Positions 1 to 7,939 of a DNA stretch of 35,670 nucleotides are shown here, piece after piece. The stretch's first letter is position 1. Every line of letters starts with the position of its first letter. The DNA lies in the NCBI GenBank assembly GCA_021786705.1, contig JAJYMV010000055.1, positions 69,306-104,975 of the forward strand, given 5' to 3'. This stretch comes from a bacterium. GTDB taxonomy: Bacteria > Vulcanimicrobiota > Vulcanimicrobiia > Vulcanimicrobiales > Vulcanimicrobiaceae. Made by a program: the position numbers and the translations under genes. The notes beneath the pieces were generated by a model. It was given only the letters and a program-made list of their open reading frames with translations, did not search any database and was not told the DNA's origin.

Positions 1-1
1 A

Positions 2-820
2 TTCGTGCGCTCGGAATCGGGGCGAAGCACGCCGCTCTGGAACGGTAAGGAGTTCCAAGCGAATATCGCACAGGCATCGCGCAAAGATCTTCGCAATGCC
101 GTCACCGCAGCGCGCTCGGCGCAGACCCGCTGGTGGGCGATGGATCCGCAGCTTCGCGGGCTAACGATCTATCGACTTGGCGAGATGCTCGAGGCGCGTC
201 GTTCGGAATATATCGATGCCCTCGCGGCGAGCTCCGAGGGCGACGCGCGGAGCGCTCACGACGAGGTCGACGCGGCGATCGATCGCGTCGTGTGGTACGC
301 GGGATGGTGCGATAAATATTCGGCTCTGCTCTCCTCGAACAATCCCGTCGCCGGGCCGCATTTTAATTGTTCGACGCCCGAACCGATGGGCGTCGTCGCG
401 ATGCTCGCGCCGCAAACGCCGCTCTTCCTAGGCGCCCTCTCGGTGCTTCTGCCGCCGCTCGTCGCCGGGAATGCGGTGATCCTTCTCGCCTCGGAGCGCG
501 ATCCTCGCCCCGCAATCGCTCTCGCCGAGGCGGTCGCGCTCTCCGACATTCCTCCCGGCGTCGTGAACGTGCTCTCGGGGTACCGCAGCGAGATCGCCCC
601 GGCGATGGCCAAACACGACGGGATCGAAGCGATTTCCGCTCCCCGCGAAGACCTCGAACGGTGGAACGAGATCGAGCGAGAATCGGCCGCCTCGATCAAA
701 CGCGTTCGTGCCTTTCCCGTGCGGCGTGCCGAAGAGTACTTTGGCGAACGCGCGCAATCGCTCGATGCGATCGCCGATTTCTGCGAGATCAAAACGATCT
801 GGCATCCGGTCGGATTCTGA
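2..820 (+). CDS. Aldehyde dehydrogenase-like protein lacking the catalytic domain (5' partial)
   Basis: The reading frame is open to the window edge, so the true start probably lies a few codons upstream; a GTG at position 5 is only an apparent start. The 271 visible residues match the N-terminal cofactor-binding half of the ALDH superfamily: an N-terminal helix (ASRKDLRNAV), a central PEPMGVVAMLAPQTP strand-turn and the LLPPLVAGNAVILLAS segment. The protein then ends at IKTIWHPVGF instead of continuing into the domain with the Cys nucleophile and the conserved Glu, so it cannot be a normal aldehyde dehydrogenase. From memory of the family, such short ALDH-like proteins occur next to full-length ALDH genes in some actinobacterial operons and may act as partner subunits; the upstream neighbour is outside the window, so this is inference. 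The class II aldolase gene follows after 8 bases, suggesting one operon. Confidence 0.7.
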   Translation, partial: FVRSESGRSTPLWNGKEFQANIAQASRKDLRNAVTAARSAQTRWWAMDPQLRGLTIYRLGEMLEARRSEYIDALAASSEGDARSAHDEVDAAIDRVVWYAGWCDKYSALLSSNNPVAGPHFNCSTPEPMGVVAMLAPQTPLFLGALSVLLPPLVAGNAVILLASERDPRPAIALAEAVALSDIPPGVVNVLSGYRSEIAPAMAKHDGIEAISAPREDLERWNEIERESAASIKRVRAFPVRRAEEYFGERAQSLDAIADFCEIKTIWHPVGF

Positions 821-828
821 TCGCCACG

Positions 829-1482
829 ATGGAGGCTCGGAGGACGGAGCCGCAGCTGCGAGCCGAGATCGTCGATTGCGCGGCCCGCCTCTGGCGTCGC
901 GGCCTCGTCACCGGGAGCAGCGGAAATATCAGCGCGCGCATGGATGACGGCGATATCCTCGTCACGCCCTCGGGACGCTCGCTCGAACGCCTGAACGAGC
1001 GCGATATCGTACGCGTCGGCCCGACGGGAACGCCGCGCGATGCGGCAGCCCGCCCGAGCAGTGAATTGCCGCTCCACCTGGCCGCGTACCGGGTTCGTCC
1101 CGACGCAGCGGTGCTCGTACACACCCATCCGACGGCGTGCGTAATCTGGAGCAAACGCGGCCGCCTCTTCGTGCGCGATACGGTCGGCGCGATCGAAACG
1201 CTGGGAGCGGTCGGATGGCTCCCGTACGCCGCCGCCGGAAGCGTCGAGCTCGCCGAGTCGGGCGCCGAGATCTTCGCGCGCGGCGTCGATACCGTGCTCA
1301 TGGAACGCCATGGGCTCTCCGTTCTCGCAGCAACGATGGAACGCGCGTTTATTTTGACCGGTCTCGCCGAAGAGAGTGCCCGCATCGCGATCGGCACGAC
1401 GCCCGCCGAGTCTTCACGGCAAGGTACGGGCTACCCCGAGGATGAAGCAGCCCTCATGCCGCCGTATCGCGCGATCTTCTAA
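829..1482 (+). CDS. Class II aldolase/adducin family protein
   Basis: This 217-residue protein has the class II aldolase fold typical of L-fuculose-1-phosphate aldolase, L-ribulose-5-phosphate 4-epimerase and methylthioribulose-1-phosphate dehydratase (MtnB). Visible motifs in order are the phosphate-binding TGSSGNIS near residue 27, TPSGRSL, the catalytic-Glu segment SSELPLH, the zinc-ligand HTHP, and a third His in ERHGL. All three His and the Glu are present, so it should be an active Zn enzyme of about the usual length. The start chosen is the ATG 9 bases after the upstream stop. The substrate cannot be read from the sequence; the ALDH-like neighbour would suit handling of an aldehyde-releasing sugar phosphate, but no kinase gene is visible. 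An EAL-domain gene starts 8 bases downstream. Confidence 0.8.
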   Translation: MEARRTEPQLRAEIVDCAARLWRRGLVTGSSGNISARMDDGDILVTPSGRSLERLNERDIVRVGPTGTPRDAAARPSSELPLHLAAYRVRPDAAVLVHTHPTACVIWSKRGRLFVRDTVGAIETLGAVGWLPYAAAGSVELAESGAEIFARGVDTVLMERHGLSVLAATMERAFILTGLAEESARIAIGTTPAESSRQGTGYPEDEAALMPPYRAIF

Positions 1483-1490
1483 CCAGACGC

Positions 1491-2294
1491 ATGCATCCAC
1501 GCCGATATTCCACGGGGCAGCGCCTCGCACGAGCGCTGGATTTCGGTGAGTTCTGTCTCCATTACCAGCCGGTCGTCGATTTACGGAACGATCGTATCGT
1601 CGGCGTCGAAGCGCTCTGCCGCTGGCCGCAATCGGAAAACGTCGTCGGCCTACCCGACGCATTCATTCCGCAGGCGGAGGCATCGGGCGTCATCATCGCT
1701 CTGGGCGAGTGGGTCTTTCGCACGGCAACGGCGCAGGTCCATCGCTGGGAGTCGCAATACGGCATTCGGCTCGACCTTGCGGTTAATCTCAGCAGCCGAC
1801 AATTTCTTCATCTTCAACTCGTCGCAGCGATCGAGGACGCGCTCCGACAAGCCAAGCTCGCACCCGAACGTCTCGAATTCGAGATCACCGAATCGGTGGC
1901 CATGCATAACGCCGAGGATTCGATCGGCATTATGCGCCAGCTCAAACATCTCGGAATCTCGCTCGCCCTCGACGATTTCGGCACGGGATACTCCTCGCTC
2001 TCCTATCTCAAACGCTTCCCTATCGACAAGATTAAAATCGACAAGAGCTTCGTTCACGATATTCCCAACGACGCGAACGACCTCGCCATCGTCACGGCGA
2101 TCATTGCGATGGCGCACGCTCTCGGGCTTCAGGTTCAGGCGGAGGGCGTCGAAACCAAAGCGCAGGCCGATTTCTTACGCGACTGCGGTTGCGAGCTCGC
2201 TCAGGGGTTTCTCTACGGACGCGCGCTCCCGGCAACCGAGTTTGCTGCGGCCTTCGACCCGCAGCTCGGCATCATGCGCTCGCTGAGCGCGTAA
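1491..2294 (+). CDS. Stand-alone EAL-domain cyclic-di-GMP phosphodiesterase
   Basis: The 267 residues are a single EAL domain without sensor or GGDEF part. All residues expected for c-di-GMP hydrolysis are seen: the signature EAL at 40-42 (VEALCRW), Asn in VNLSSRQ near 99, Glu in FEITES near 131, the metal-binding pair DD at 161-162 followed by the loop-6 segment FGTGYSSL, Lys in KIDKSF near 182, EGVET at 218-222 and Gln in AQGF near 238. It should therefore cleave c-di-GMP to pGpG in the cytoplasm. There is no strong ribosome binding site before the ATG, and it sits 8 bases after the aldolase gene, so it may be read as the last gene of that operon. Its 3' end overlaps the end of convergent thyX by 23 bases. 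A diguanylate cyclase gene is encoded about 14 kb away in this window. Confidence 0.9.
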   Translation: MHPRRYSTGQRLARALDFGEFCLHYQPVVDLRNDRIVGVEALCRWPQSENVVGLPDAFIPQAEASGVIIALGEWVFRTATAQVHRWESQYGIRLDLAVNLSSRQFLHLQLVAAIEDALRQAKLAPERLEFEITESVAMHNAEDSIGIMRQLKHLGISLALDDFGTGYSSLSYLKRFPIDKIKIDKSFVHDIPNDANDLAIVTAIIAMAHALGLQVQAEGVETKAQADFLRDCGCELAQGFLYGRALPATEFAAAFDPQLGIMRSLSA

Positions 2295-3090
2295 GCCAGG
2301 AACGCTCTTCCACTTCGGCGCGCATCTGCCGCCATCCGCGAAAGTTCGCATGCGCACCCGGTGCGGGAGTCGCCACGTGTTCGAAGGGGCTCAGGTGGTG
2401 CTGTTCCATGAGCCGGTCGCAAAGGTCGAGATCCTTCGAACGGTCGCGCGCCCCGTCGTGGGTGAGGTAGGAGACGCGCGCGCAGCGCGCGGCGCTCACG
2501 CGCTTTCGCACCTCGATATCGAGCCCTTCCTCGTCCTCCTGAAGTAAGGGCGTATGCCACTCGCCGGCTCTCAACGGCGTCGGCTGATGGCGTTCGTAGG
2601 CTGCGCGCATTTTTAGGGCGACTTCGCGAATCTCCGGCTGTGCCTGCGGCGTACAACGCAGAGCAAAAAAATTCGACCACTCCGTCGCGGTCACGATAAC
2701 GGTGTGCCAAAGAAACGGTTCGAGGAGGCGGTTGAGGACTTGTTTGTGCACCTGCAGCGTTTGGAGTTCGCGCACCGATTCCACGGCTTCATCGCGCGCG
2801 CGTAACCACGCGCGCTCGGCGATGCGCACCGCCTCGATATCCAACAGCGAGGATGCCGCCATGCCCGGCTGGTTGCGCCCCCACTCCAACGGTAGGACGG
2901 GCTCGGCGAGAACGCGCTCGATGAGCTTCGATGTCGGAATCGCGCGCGAACTCGCACTGTTGCGCGAAAACTGTCGGTGCGTATTGAACTCGGCCAACAC
3001 GAAGCGGGGAAAGCAGACCTCCATGGTGGTCAAGCGTTCCCCCGTCGGTGCGACCGAGTCGAGCAGTATCTTCGCGCCGTACCCCGCCAA
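2272..3090 (-). CDS. thyX: Flavin-dependent thymidylate synthase (ThyX family, THR-type motif)
   Basis: The 272-residue protein belongs to the FAD-dependent thymidylate synthase family, which makes dTMP from dUMP with methylene-tetrahydrofolate and NADPH, independently of ThyA. The ThyX signature RHRx7S appears here as THRQFSRNSAS (Thr replaces the first Arg), followed by SRAIPTSKLI; this variant is, from memory, typical of a longer ThyX subgroup also found in phages. The segment HHLSPFEHVA near residue 235 is the conserved C-terminal dUMP/FAD region, and NPF-like WGRNQPGM follows the signature. The start is a TTG 4 bases after the ftsZ stop; the GGGGGC at the end of ftsZ would serve as ribosome binding site, implying coupling to ftsZ. 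The 3' end overlaps convergent EAL gene by 23 bases. Confidence 0.88.
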   Translation of the reverse strand: MAGYGAKILLDSVAPTGERLTTMEVCFPRFVLAEFNTHRQFSRNSASSRAIPTSKLIERVLAEPVLPLEWGRNQPGMAASSLLDIEAVRIAERAWLRARDEAVESVRELQTLQVHKQVLNRLLEPFLWHTVIVTATEWSNFFALRCTPQAQPEIREVALKMRAAYERHQPTPLRAGEWHTPLLQEDEEGLDIEVRKRVSAARCARVSYLTHDGARDRSKDLDLCDRLMEQHHLSPFEHVATPAPGAHANFRGWRQMRAEVEERSWLTRSASA

Positions 3091-3094
3091 TGAA

Positions 3095-4165
3095 TTAGCC
3101 CCCGCGGTAGCGCAGGAACGCCGGCACTTCGATGTCGTCCATATTCACCGGCGTGACGGTCTCGATACGCGTCTTTTCGAAGGCAAAGCCGCCGGCTTCC
3201 GCCCGACGGATCGGGCCGAAGCCCGCTGCGAGCACCGTGACGCGCACGCGCCCCTGAAGATTCGGATCGAGGCTCGCGCCGAAAATAATCTGTGCGTCGG
3301 GGTCGACGCTCCGGCTGATCATCTCGGCCGCCTCGTTGACCTCGTACATTGAGAGATCGCTTCCCCCGGTAATATTCAAGATAACGCCGCGCGCGCCGTC
3401 GATGGTGGTATCGAGGAGCGGCGAGGCAATCGCCTTCTGCGCGGCATCGGCGGCGCGATGCTCTCCCGAGCCTTCGCCGATCCCCATCATCGCCGTCCCC
3501 GCGTCGGTCATCACCGCTTTCACGTCGGCGAAGTCGAGGTTAATGAGCCCCGGCTGCGTGATGAGATCGCTGATGCCGGCGATCCCCTGACGGAGAACGT
3601 CGTCGGCAAAGCTGAACGCTTCGTTCAACGGCGTCTTCTTCTCGATCACCTGAAAGATGCGTTCGTTGGGAATGGTGATGAGCGTATCGACCTTCGCTTC
3701 GAGTTGCGCGATCCCGCGTTCGGCTGCCTCCATTCGTTTACGTCCCTCGAAGGCGAATGGTTTGGTGACGACCGCAATCGTCAACGCTCCCGATTCGCGT
3801 GCGAGTTCGGCGAGGACCGGCGCCGCGCCGGTTCCCGTTCCGCCGCCCATTCCGGCGGCGATAAAGACCAGGTCGGCTCCGTCGACGATCATCGCGAGAT
3901 CTTCGCGCGATTCCTCGGCGGCATCCCGGCCCAGTGTCGGGTTCGCGCCCGCTCCTAGACCGCGCGACATTCCGGTTCCGATCTGCACCGTGTTTTCCGT
4001 GAGCGAATTGCGCAATGCTTGAACGTCGGAGTTCACGGCGAAGAAATCTACGCCCGTCAACCCCGCTTCGATCATGCGATTGATCGCGTTGCAGCCGCCC
4101 CCGCCGACACCGATAACGCGAATCGTCGCGGCATGTTCGGGGACATAGCGTTTTGCTTCAGCCAT
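3095..4165 (-). CDS. ftsZ: Cell division protein FtsZ
   Basis: FtsZ is the tubulin-like GTPase that forms the cytokinetic ring. The 356-residue protein shows GVGGGGCNAI near the start, the tubulin signature GGGTGTGAAP near residue 105, the T7 loop region with NLDFADVKAV needed for GTP hydrolysis, and at the extreme C-terminus DDIEVPAFLR, the conserved peptide that binds FtsA and other partners. The linker between the globular domain and this peptide is short. The ATG at 4165 is chosen over an in-frame upstream start because a good GGAGG ribosome binding site lies 6-7 bases before it and the protein then begins as usual (MAEAKRY). It lies 23 bases after ftsA and 4 bases before thyX, so the three genes are probably co-transcribed. 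Confidence 0.97.
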   Translation of the reverse strand: MAEAKRYVPEHAATIRVIGVGGGGCNAINRMIEAGLTGVDFFAVNSDVQALRNSLTENTVQIGTGMSRGLGAGANPTLGRDAAEESREDLAMIVDGADLVFIAAGMGGGTGTGAAPVLAELARESGALTIAVVTKPFAFEGRKRMEAAERGIAQLEAKVDTLITIPNERIFQVIEKKTPLNEAFSFADDVLRQGIAGISDLITQPGLINLDFADVKAVMTDAGTAMMGIGEGSGEHRAADAAQKAIASPLLDTTIDGARGVILNITGGSDLSMYEVNEAAEMISRSVDPDAQIIFGASLDPNLQGRVRVTVLAAGFGPIRRAEAGGFAFEKTRIETVTPVNMDDIEVPAFLRYRGG

Positions 4166-4188
4166 CGTTTCCTCCGTATGAAAGAGAT

Positions 4189-5403
4189 TTAATTCCACAG
4201 CGCCGCGAGCCACCCGCGAAGCCGAGTAAAGAGCGAGCCGTTCCGCGCCGATTCGACACCCGTCAGTTCGCTCTTGCGCGCGAAAAGCACGAGTCCGATC
4301 GCCGTTGCGTATTGTGGGAAGGCCAACGCGTCGATCGATCCGCCGAGATTTGCCGGAATGCCGATGCGCACGGGAGCTTCAAAGATTTTTTCGGCGATCG
4401 CTTCGATCCCCGGTAACTGCGCGCCGCCGCCGGTCAGGACGACCTCGCCGACCACGAGGTCGCGCGGCACGTTTTCGAAGACCTTCGCTCGCGCCATACG
4501 CAGCGTCTCGAGGACGCGGGGCACGACGATTGCGTGGAGTTCCTGGGTCGTCGCTTCGCGTTGCGACCGGCCGTCGAGCGACTGCACCGGAAAACTTCGG
4601 GCCGGAGCTCCCTGTTCGTCGCCGACCCCAAAGCGGTGTTTGACCTCCTGCGCCTGGGCGAGCGAGGTCTTGAGGCCGAGCGAGATGTCGTTGGTGAGGA
4701 TCTGTCCGCCGACCGGAATCGTCGCGGTGTAGATCGCGCTCCCCCCGGAGTAGACGGCGATATCGGTGGTGCCGCCGCCGATATCGAGCAGCAGTACGCC
4801 GACGTGCTCCTCCTCGGGGAGCAGGACCGCCGCAGCGCTCGCCAATGGCTCGAAAACGATCCCCGCGGATTCAATGCCCGCGCGATGAACGCACTTGAGG
4901 ACGTTGGAGAGAAAACTGCTCGCCGCCGTCACGATGTGCGTATCCACCTCGAGGCGACCGCCGGCCATGCCGACCGGATCGACGATACCATCCTGGCCGT
5001 CGACGGTAAAGAAGCGCGGGAGCGCGTGGACGATCTGCCGATCGCTGGGGACGTTAATAATCTTGCTTGCATCGACGACGCGCTCGACGTCGGAGGCCTC
5101 AACCTCGCGGTCGTCATTCGCAACCGAGACGACGCCGCGATTATTGACGCTCCGGACGTGCTCGCCAGTGATGCCGACGATCGCTTCCTCGATGTGGACC
5201 CCCGACATCCTTTCGGCCTTTTCGGTCGCAGCCTCGATCGACTTCACCGTTTGTTCGAGATCGATCACCACGCCGCGCCGCATCCCCAAGGACGGGGCCT
5301 CGCCGAAGCCGAGAATCTCGAGGCCGTTCGGCCCTTCGGCAGCGACGACGACGCACGTTTTCGTGGTGCCGATGTCGAGACCGCACAGGGTGCCTTGTTT
5401 CAT
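4189..5403 (-). CDS. ftsA: Cell division protein FtsA
   Basis: FtsA is the actin-like protein that tethers FtsZ filaments to the membrane and recruits later divisome proteins. The 404 residues carry the actin-fold nucleotide motifs: phosphate 1 GLDIGTTKT near residue 8, phosphate 2 LLDIGGGTTDIAVY near residue 205, and the adenosine motif LTGGGAQLPGI near residue 340. The C-terminus SLFTRLRGWLAALWN is an amphipathic helix with Leu, Trp and Phe on one face, the membrane-targeting sequence of the family. The length is usual. It is the first gene of the ftsA-ftsZ-thyX run; its 5' side faces a divergent chemoreceptor gene, so a promoter must lie in the 159-base gap, although ftsA normally follows ftsQ directly. 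Confidence 0.96.
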   Translation of the reverse strand: MKQGTLCGLDIGTTKTCVVVAAEGPNGLEILGFGEAPSLGMRRGVVIDLEQTVKSIEAATEKAERMSGVHIEEAIVGITGEHVRSVNNRGVVSVANDDREVEASDVERVVDASKIINVPSDRQIVHALPRFFTVDGQDGIVDPVGMAGGRLEVDTHIVTAASSFLSNVLKCVHRAGIESAGIVFEPLASAAAVLLPEEEHVGVLLLDIGGGTTDIAVYSGGSAIYTATIPVGGQILTNDISLGLKTSLAQAQEVKHRFGVGDEQGAPARSFPVQSLDGRSQREATTQELHAIVVPRVLETLRMARAKVFENVPRDLVVGEVVLTGGGAQLPGIEAIAEKIFEAPVRIGIPANLGGSIDALAFPQYATAIGLVLFARKSELTGVESARNGSLFTRLRGWLAALWN

Positions 5404-5440
5404 TCACATCCTAAATATTAACGCCGATATCCACCATATA

Positions 5441-5479
5441 TTGGGCTACCGGGGAAGAACCCCTACTATCCCTGCCCAA
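5441..5479. promoter_or_regulatory. Nested inverted repeat between divergent ftsA and chemoreceptor genes
   Basis: TTGGGC at 5441-5446 pairs with GCCCAA at 5474-5479, and GGGG at 5451-5454 can pair with the following CCCC run. The element lies in the 159-base gap between the two divergent starts, where both promoters must be. It has no T-run and so is not a plain terminator; an operator or a leader hairpin of ftsA is possible. This is only a sequence-symmetry observation. Confidence 0.3.
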
Positions 5480-5562
5480 AATGGCTATCCCGAGCATCTT
5501 GGCGCCTCCTCGCGCAGCTCCTCTTGAGGAGAACGCCCGGAGTAGGACGAAGCCTGCCTGCG

Positions 5563-7605
5563 ATGAGCCAAAAGCGAACCTCCATCGAGCGCGGCCTCGT
5601 GATCTCCGCCGTCATCGTCTTTATCGTCGTTTTGGCGGTTATTCCGGCGGCATTTTTCGTCACCAATCTCATTGCAACGCAAGCTGCAACATTGCATGAC
5701 AAAATCGTAAAAGGCGAGCTCGCCTACGCGCGCGTCGCCGACGACGCGAACGGTCTGCGCGCCGCGTCGCTCGAAGCGGCGACGAACGCCGATCCCGTGC
5801 GTGCGGCGGCATCGTTGAAATCCGCCGTCGCACTCGTGAGCAAATTTCCGAAAGACGAGCGCGCGCTCGCACAGCTGACCGGAAAAGATTCGAGTACCAG
5901 CAAAGAGGTCGCCGCGTTCACCAAGAGTGCCGGAGCCTACGATTTTGAATCGTTGGCGACGATCGGCCTGTTGCAGCAAGGGAAAAAAGCGCAAGCGTTG
6001 GTGCAATTGCAAGGCACGCTCGCCGATGCATACACGCAACAAAATATCGACGGTCGCGCCGTCCTCGAAGCATTAAATCGTGCCGCCGACGTTCGATACG
6101 CCGCACTCATACGAGCAAAAAATCTCGCCTTGGGCGTTTTAGTCGCGGGAGCGGTCTTCGCCCTGATCGTCGTCGTTATTGCCTTCTCGCTGTTGCGCGT
6201 GCGATTGCTTCGCAACATCAATCGCTGCGTGACGGTCTTCGAAGCGATGGGACGCGGCGACCTCACCGCACGGACCGGTTGGAGCGGGAACGACGTCCTC
6301 GGCCGCCTCGGTCAATCGATCGACGAGTTGGGAGATCGGCTCAGCGCGCTCGTCGGGCGTATCCAGATCGCGACGCGCTCGGTGAAAGCCGCGAGCGCCA
6401 CGAGCACCGAGGTCTCGCGCGATGTCGACCGTCGCGTTCAGGACGAACTCGCCGCTCTCGGCGATGCGCTCCGCTACTCCGCCGACGTCGCTCGCGGCTC
6501 GGGAACCGTCGCCGACAACGCCGAAGCGGTCGCTCGCCGCGTCTCCGATATCTCGAGCTCGATCGCCGAAATGACGGCCTCGATCCAAGAGATGGATCAG
6601 AACCTCCTCAACCTCGCGACCGTCGTCGAGCAGGCCGTCGCCAACACCCAAGAGATGTCGGCCTCGATCGTCCAGGTCGCCGGAAATGCCAAACGCGTTG
6701 GCGTCGAGTCGACAGAGACCGATCAGCACGTCCGTACCGGACAGAACGAAATTTCGCGTCTCTCGACGGGAATCGACCAAATGACCTCGCTGGTCAGCTC
6801 GGTCGTCGTCGAAATGGAGAGCCTCGACGGCGCCTCGCGGCAGATCGGCGAGATTCTCGGCCTCATCGAGGAGATCGCCGACCAGACGAACCTGCTCGCG
6901 CTCAACGCCGCAATCGAAGCCGCGCGCGCCGGCGAGCACGGACGCGGCTTTGCCGTCGTCGCCGACGAGGTGCGCAAGCTCGCCGAGAATTCCGCGAGCT
7001 CGGTCAAACAGATCGCGTCGCTCGTCGCCGATATTCAGCGCCGCACCTCGGCGGTGCTCGAGCGGACCGGGCGCGCCAACGTCCAGGTCAAGGAGAGCGC
7101 CACCCTCGCGCAATCGGTCAACGCCATGATGTCGGATGTCTCCAAGCGCGTCTCGGAGGTCGCGACGCTCATGAGCGAGATCAGCCTGGCGACCAACGAG
7201 CAGGCTCGCGCCTCCGAAGAGCTGGCGAAGGCGAGCGAACAGATGGGCGCGATGACCCATGAAGCAGCGGCGACGATGCGCGAGCAAACGATCACCGCGA
7301 ACCAGATTCTCGAGAGCGTCTCGGAGATCGAACAGCGTACCGCCGACGTGGCGCGCGCCTCGACCGAGCAGCAGTCGGCGATCGAGGCGCTCGGCACCCG
7401 TATCGAACGGTCGAGCACCCTGGGCTCCCAGAACGCCGATGCGGCGGCCCGGCTCGCCGAGGAGGCGGTATTGCTCCAGGAGCAGTCGGGTGGGCTCGAA
7501 GATCTGGTCGACCAGTTCGCAATCGACGAGGCGCATGGGCTCGCCGGCGAATCACGGAAGAACGCGGGGCTTGATGAGCGGGCGGCACTTGCGCTAGAAT
7601 CCTAG
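5563..7605 (+). CDS. Methyl-accepting chemotaxis protein with HAMP domain
   Basis: This 680-residue membrane receptor has a first transmembrane helix at about residues 9-33, an external domain of roughly 150 mostly helical residues, a second transmembrane helix near 196-220 ([17 protein letters not shown]), a HAMP domain and a long cytoplasmic coiled-coil signalling domain. The kinase-control hairpin tip is unmistakable: [20 protein letters not shown] followed by [19 protein letters not shown]. It would signal through CheW and CheA to flagella, pili or another output; no other che gene is in the window. The ATG at 5563 is preferred over a TTG at 5524, since it leaves a normal short N-terminus before the first helix. 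It is inserted, in opposite orientation, between ftsQ and ftsA. A small secreted-protein gene follows 40 bases downstream and is probably co-transcribed. Confidence 0.93.
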   Translation: MSQKRTSIERGLVISAVIVFIVVLAVIPAAFFVTNLIATQAATLHDKIVKGELAYARVADDANGLRAASLEAATNADPVRAAASLKSAVALVSKFPKDERALAQLTGKDSSTSKEVAAFTKSAGAYDFESLATIGLLQQGKKAQALVQLQGTLADAYTQQNIDGRAVLEALNRAADVRYAALIRAKNLALGVLVAGAVFALIVVVIAFSLLRVRLLRNINRCVTVFEAMGRGDLTARTGWSGNDVLGRLGQSIDELGDRLSALVGRIQIATRSVKAASATSTEVSRDVDRRVQDELAALGDALRYSADVARGSGTVADNAEAVARRVSDISSSIAEMTASIQEMDQNLLNLATVVEQAVANTQEMSASIVQVAGNAKRVGVESTETDQHVRTGQNEISRLSTGIDQMTSLVSSVVVEMESLDGASRQIGEILGLIEEIADQTNLLALNAAIEAARAGEHGRGFAVVADEVRKLAENSASSVKQIASLVADIQRRTSAVLERTGRANVQVKESATLAQSVNAMMSDVSKRVSEVATLMSEISLATNEQARASEELAKASEQMGAMTHEAAATMREQTITANQILESVSEIEQRTADVARASTEQQSAIEALGTRIERSSTLGSQNADAAARLAEEAVLLQEQSGGLEDLVDQFAIDEAHGLAGESRKNAGLDERAALALES

Positions 7606-7645
7606 ACTACTGCCTCCCCGCCCCCCTGAAGATAAGGTACCCGCT

Positions 7646-7939
7646 TTGAAGATACGTACGTTCATCACCACCGCGCTCGCCACGCTCGCGCTCGGCGCGA
7701 CGGCGATCGCCGCCAACGTCGTCAGTGCTACGATGATTCCCGACGGCACCTATACCGCCAAAGTGATCAAGGTCGTCGATGCCAAACACGTCACGGTGAC
7801 GATGCAGAATGGATTGGAGACGACGCTCGCTGCGGGCCGCCCGACCGTGGACTTTTCGAAGCTGCACGCGAACGACTCGATGAAGTTTTCGCTGGCGAAC
7901 GGTGAAGTGCTCGTCTACCTCGACCTTTCATCCCACTAG
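7646..7939 (+). CDS. Small secreted protein of unknown function
   Basis: The 97-residue product starts at a TTG preceded by GATAAGG about 8 bases upstream. It has a clear signal peptide (MKIRTF, then TTALATLALGATAIAA) with likely cleavage after an Ala near residue 23, followed by about 70 residues predicted to be beta-rich: repeated short strands such as TYTAKVIKVVD, HVTVTMQNG and EVLVYLDL. I do not recognise a family. It follows the chemoreceptor gene by 40 bases and is closed by a strong terminator, so the two form one transcription unit. An accessory role in sensing for the receptor is possible but is inferred only from position. Its last 149 bases are antisense to the tail of ftsQ. Confidence 0.75.
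   Translation: MKIRTFITTALATLALGATAIAANVVSATMIPDGTYTAKVIKVVDAKHVTVTMQNGLETTLAAGRPTVDFSKLHANDSMKFSLANGEVLVYLDLSSH

Noticed and set aside
6139-7536. A 465-codon open frame on the minus strand opposite the chemoreceptor gene
   Set aside because: It is a by-product of high GC content. The plus-strand frame has unmistakable chemoreceptor motifs, while the minus-strand product is an Arg/Asp-rich string without any family feature.
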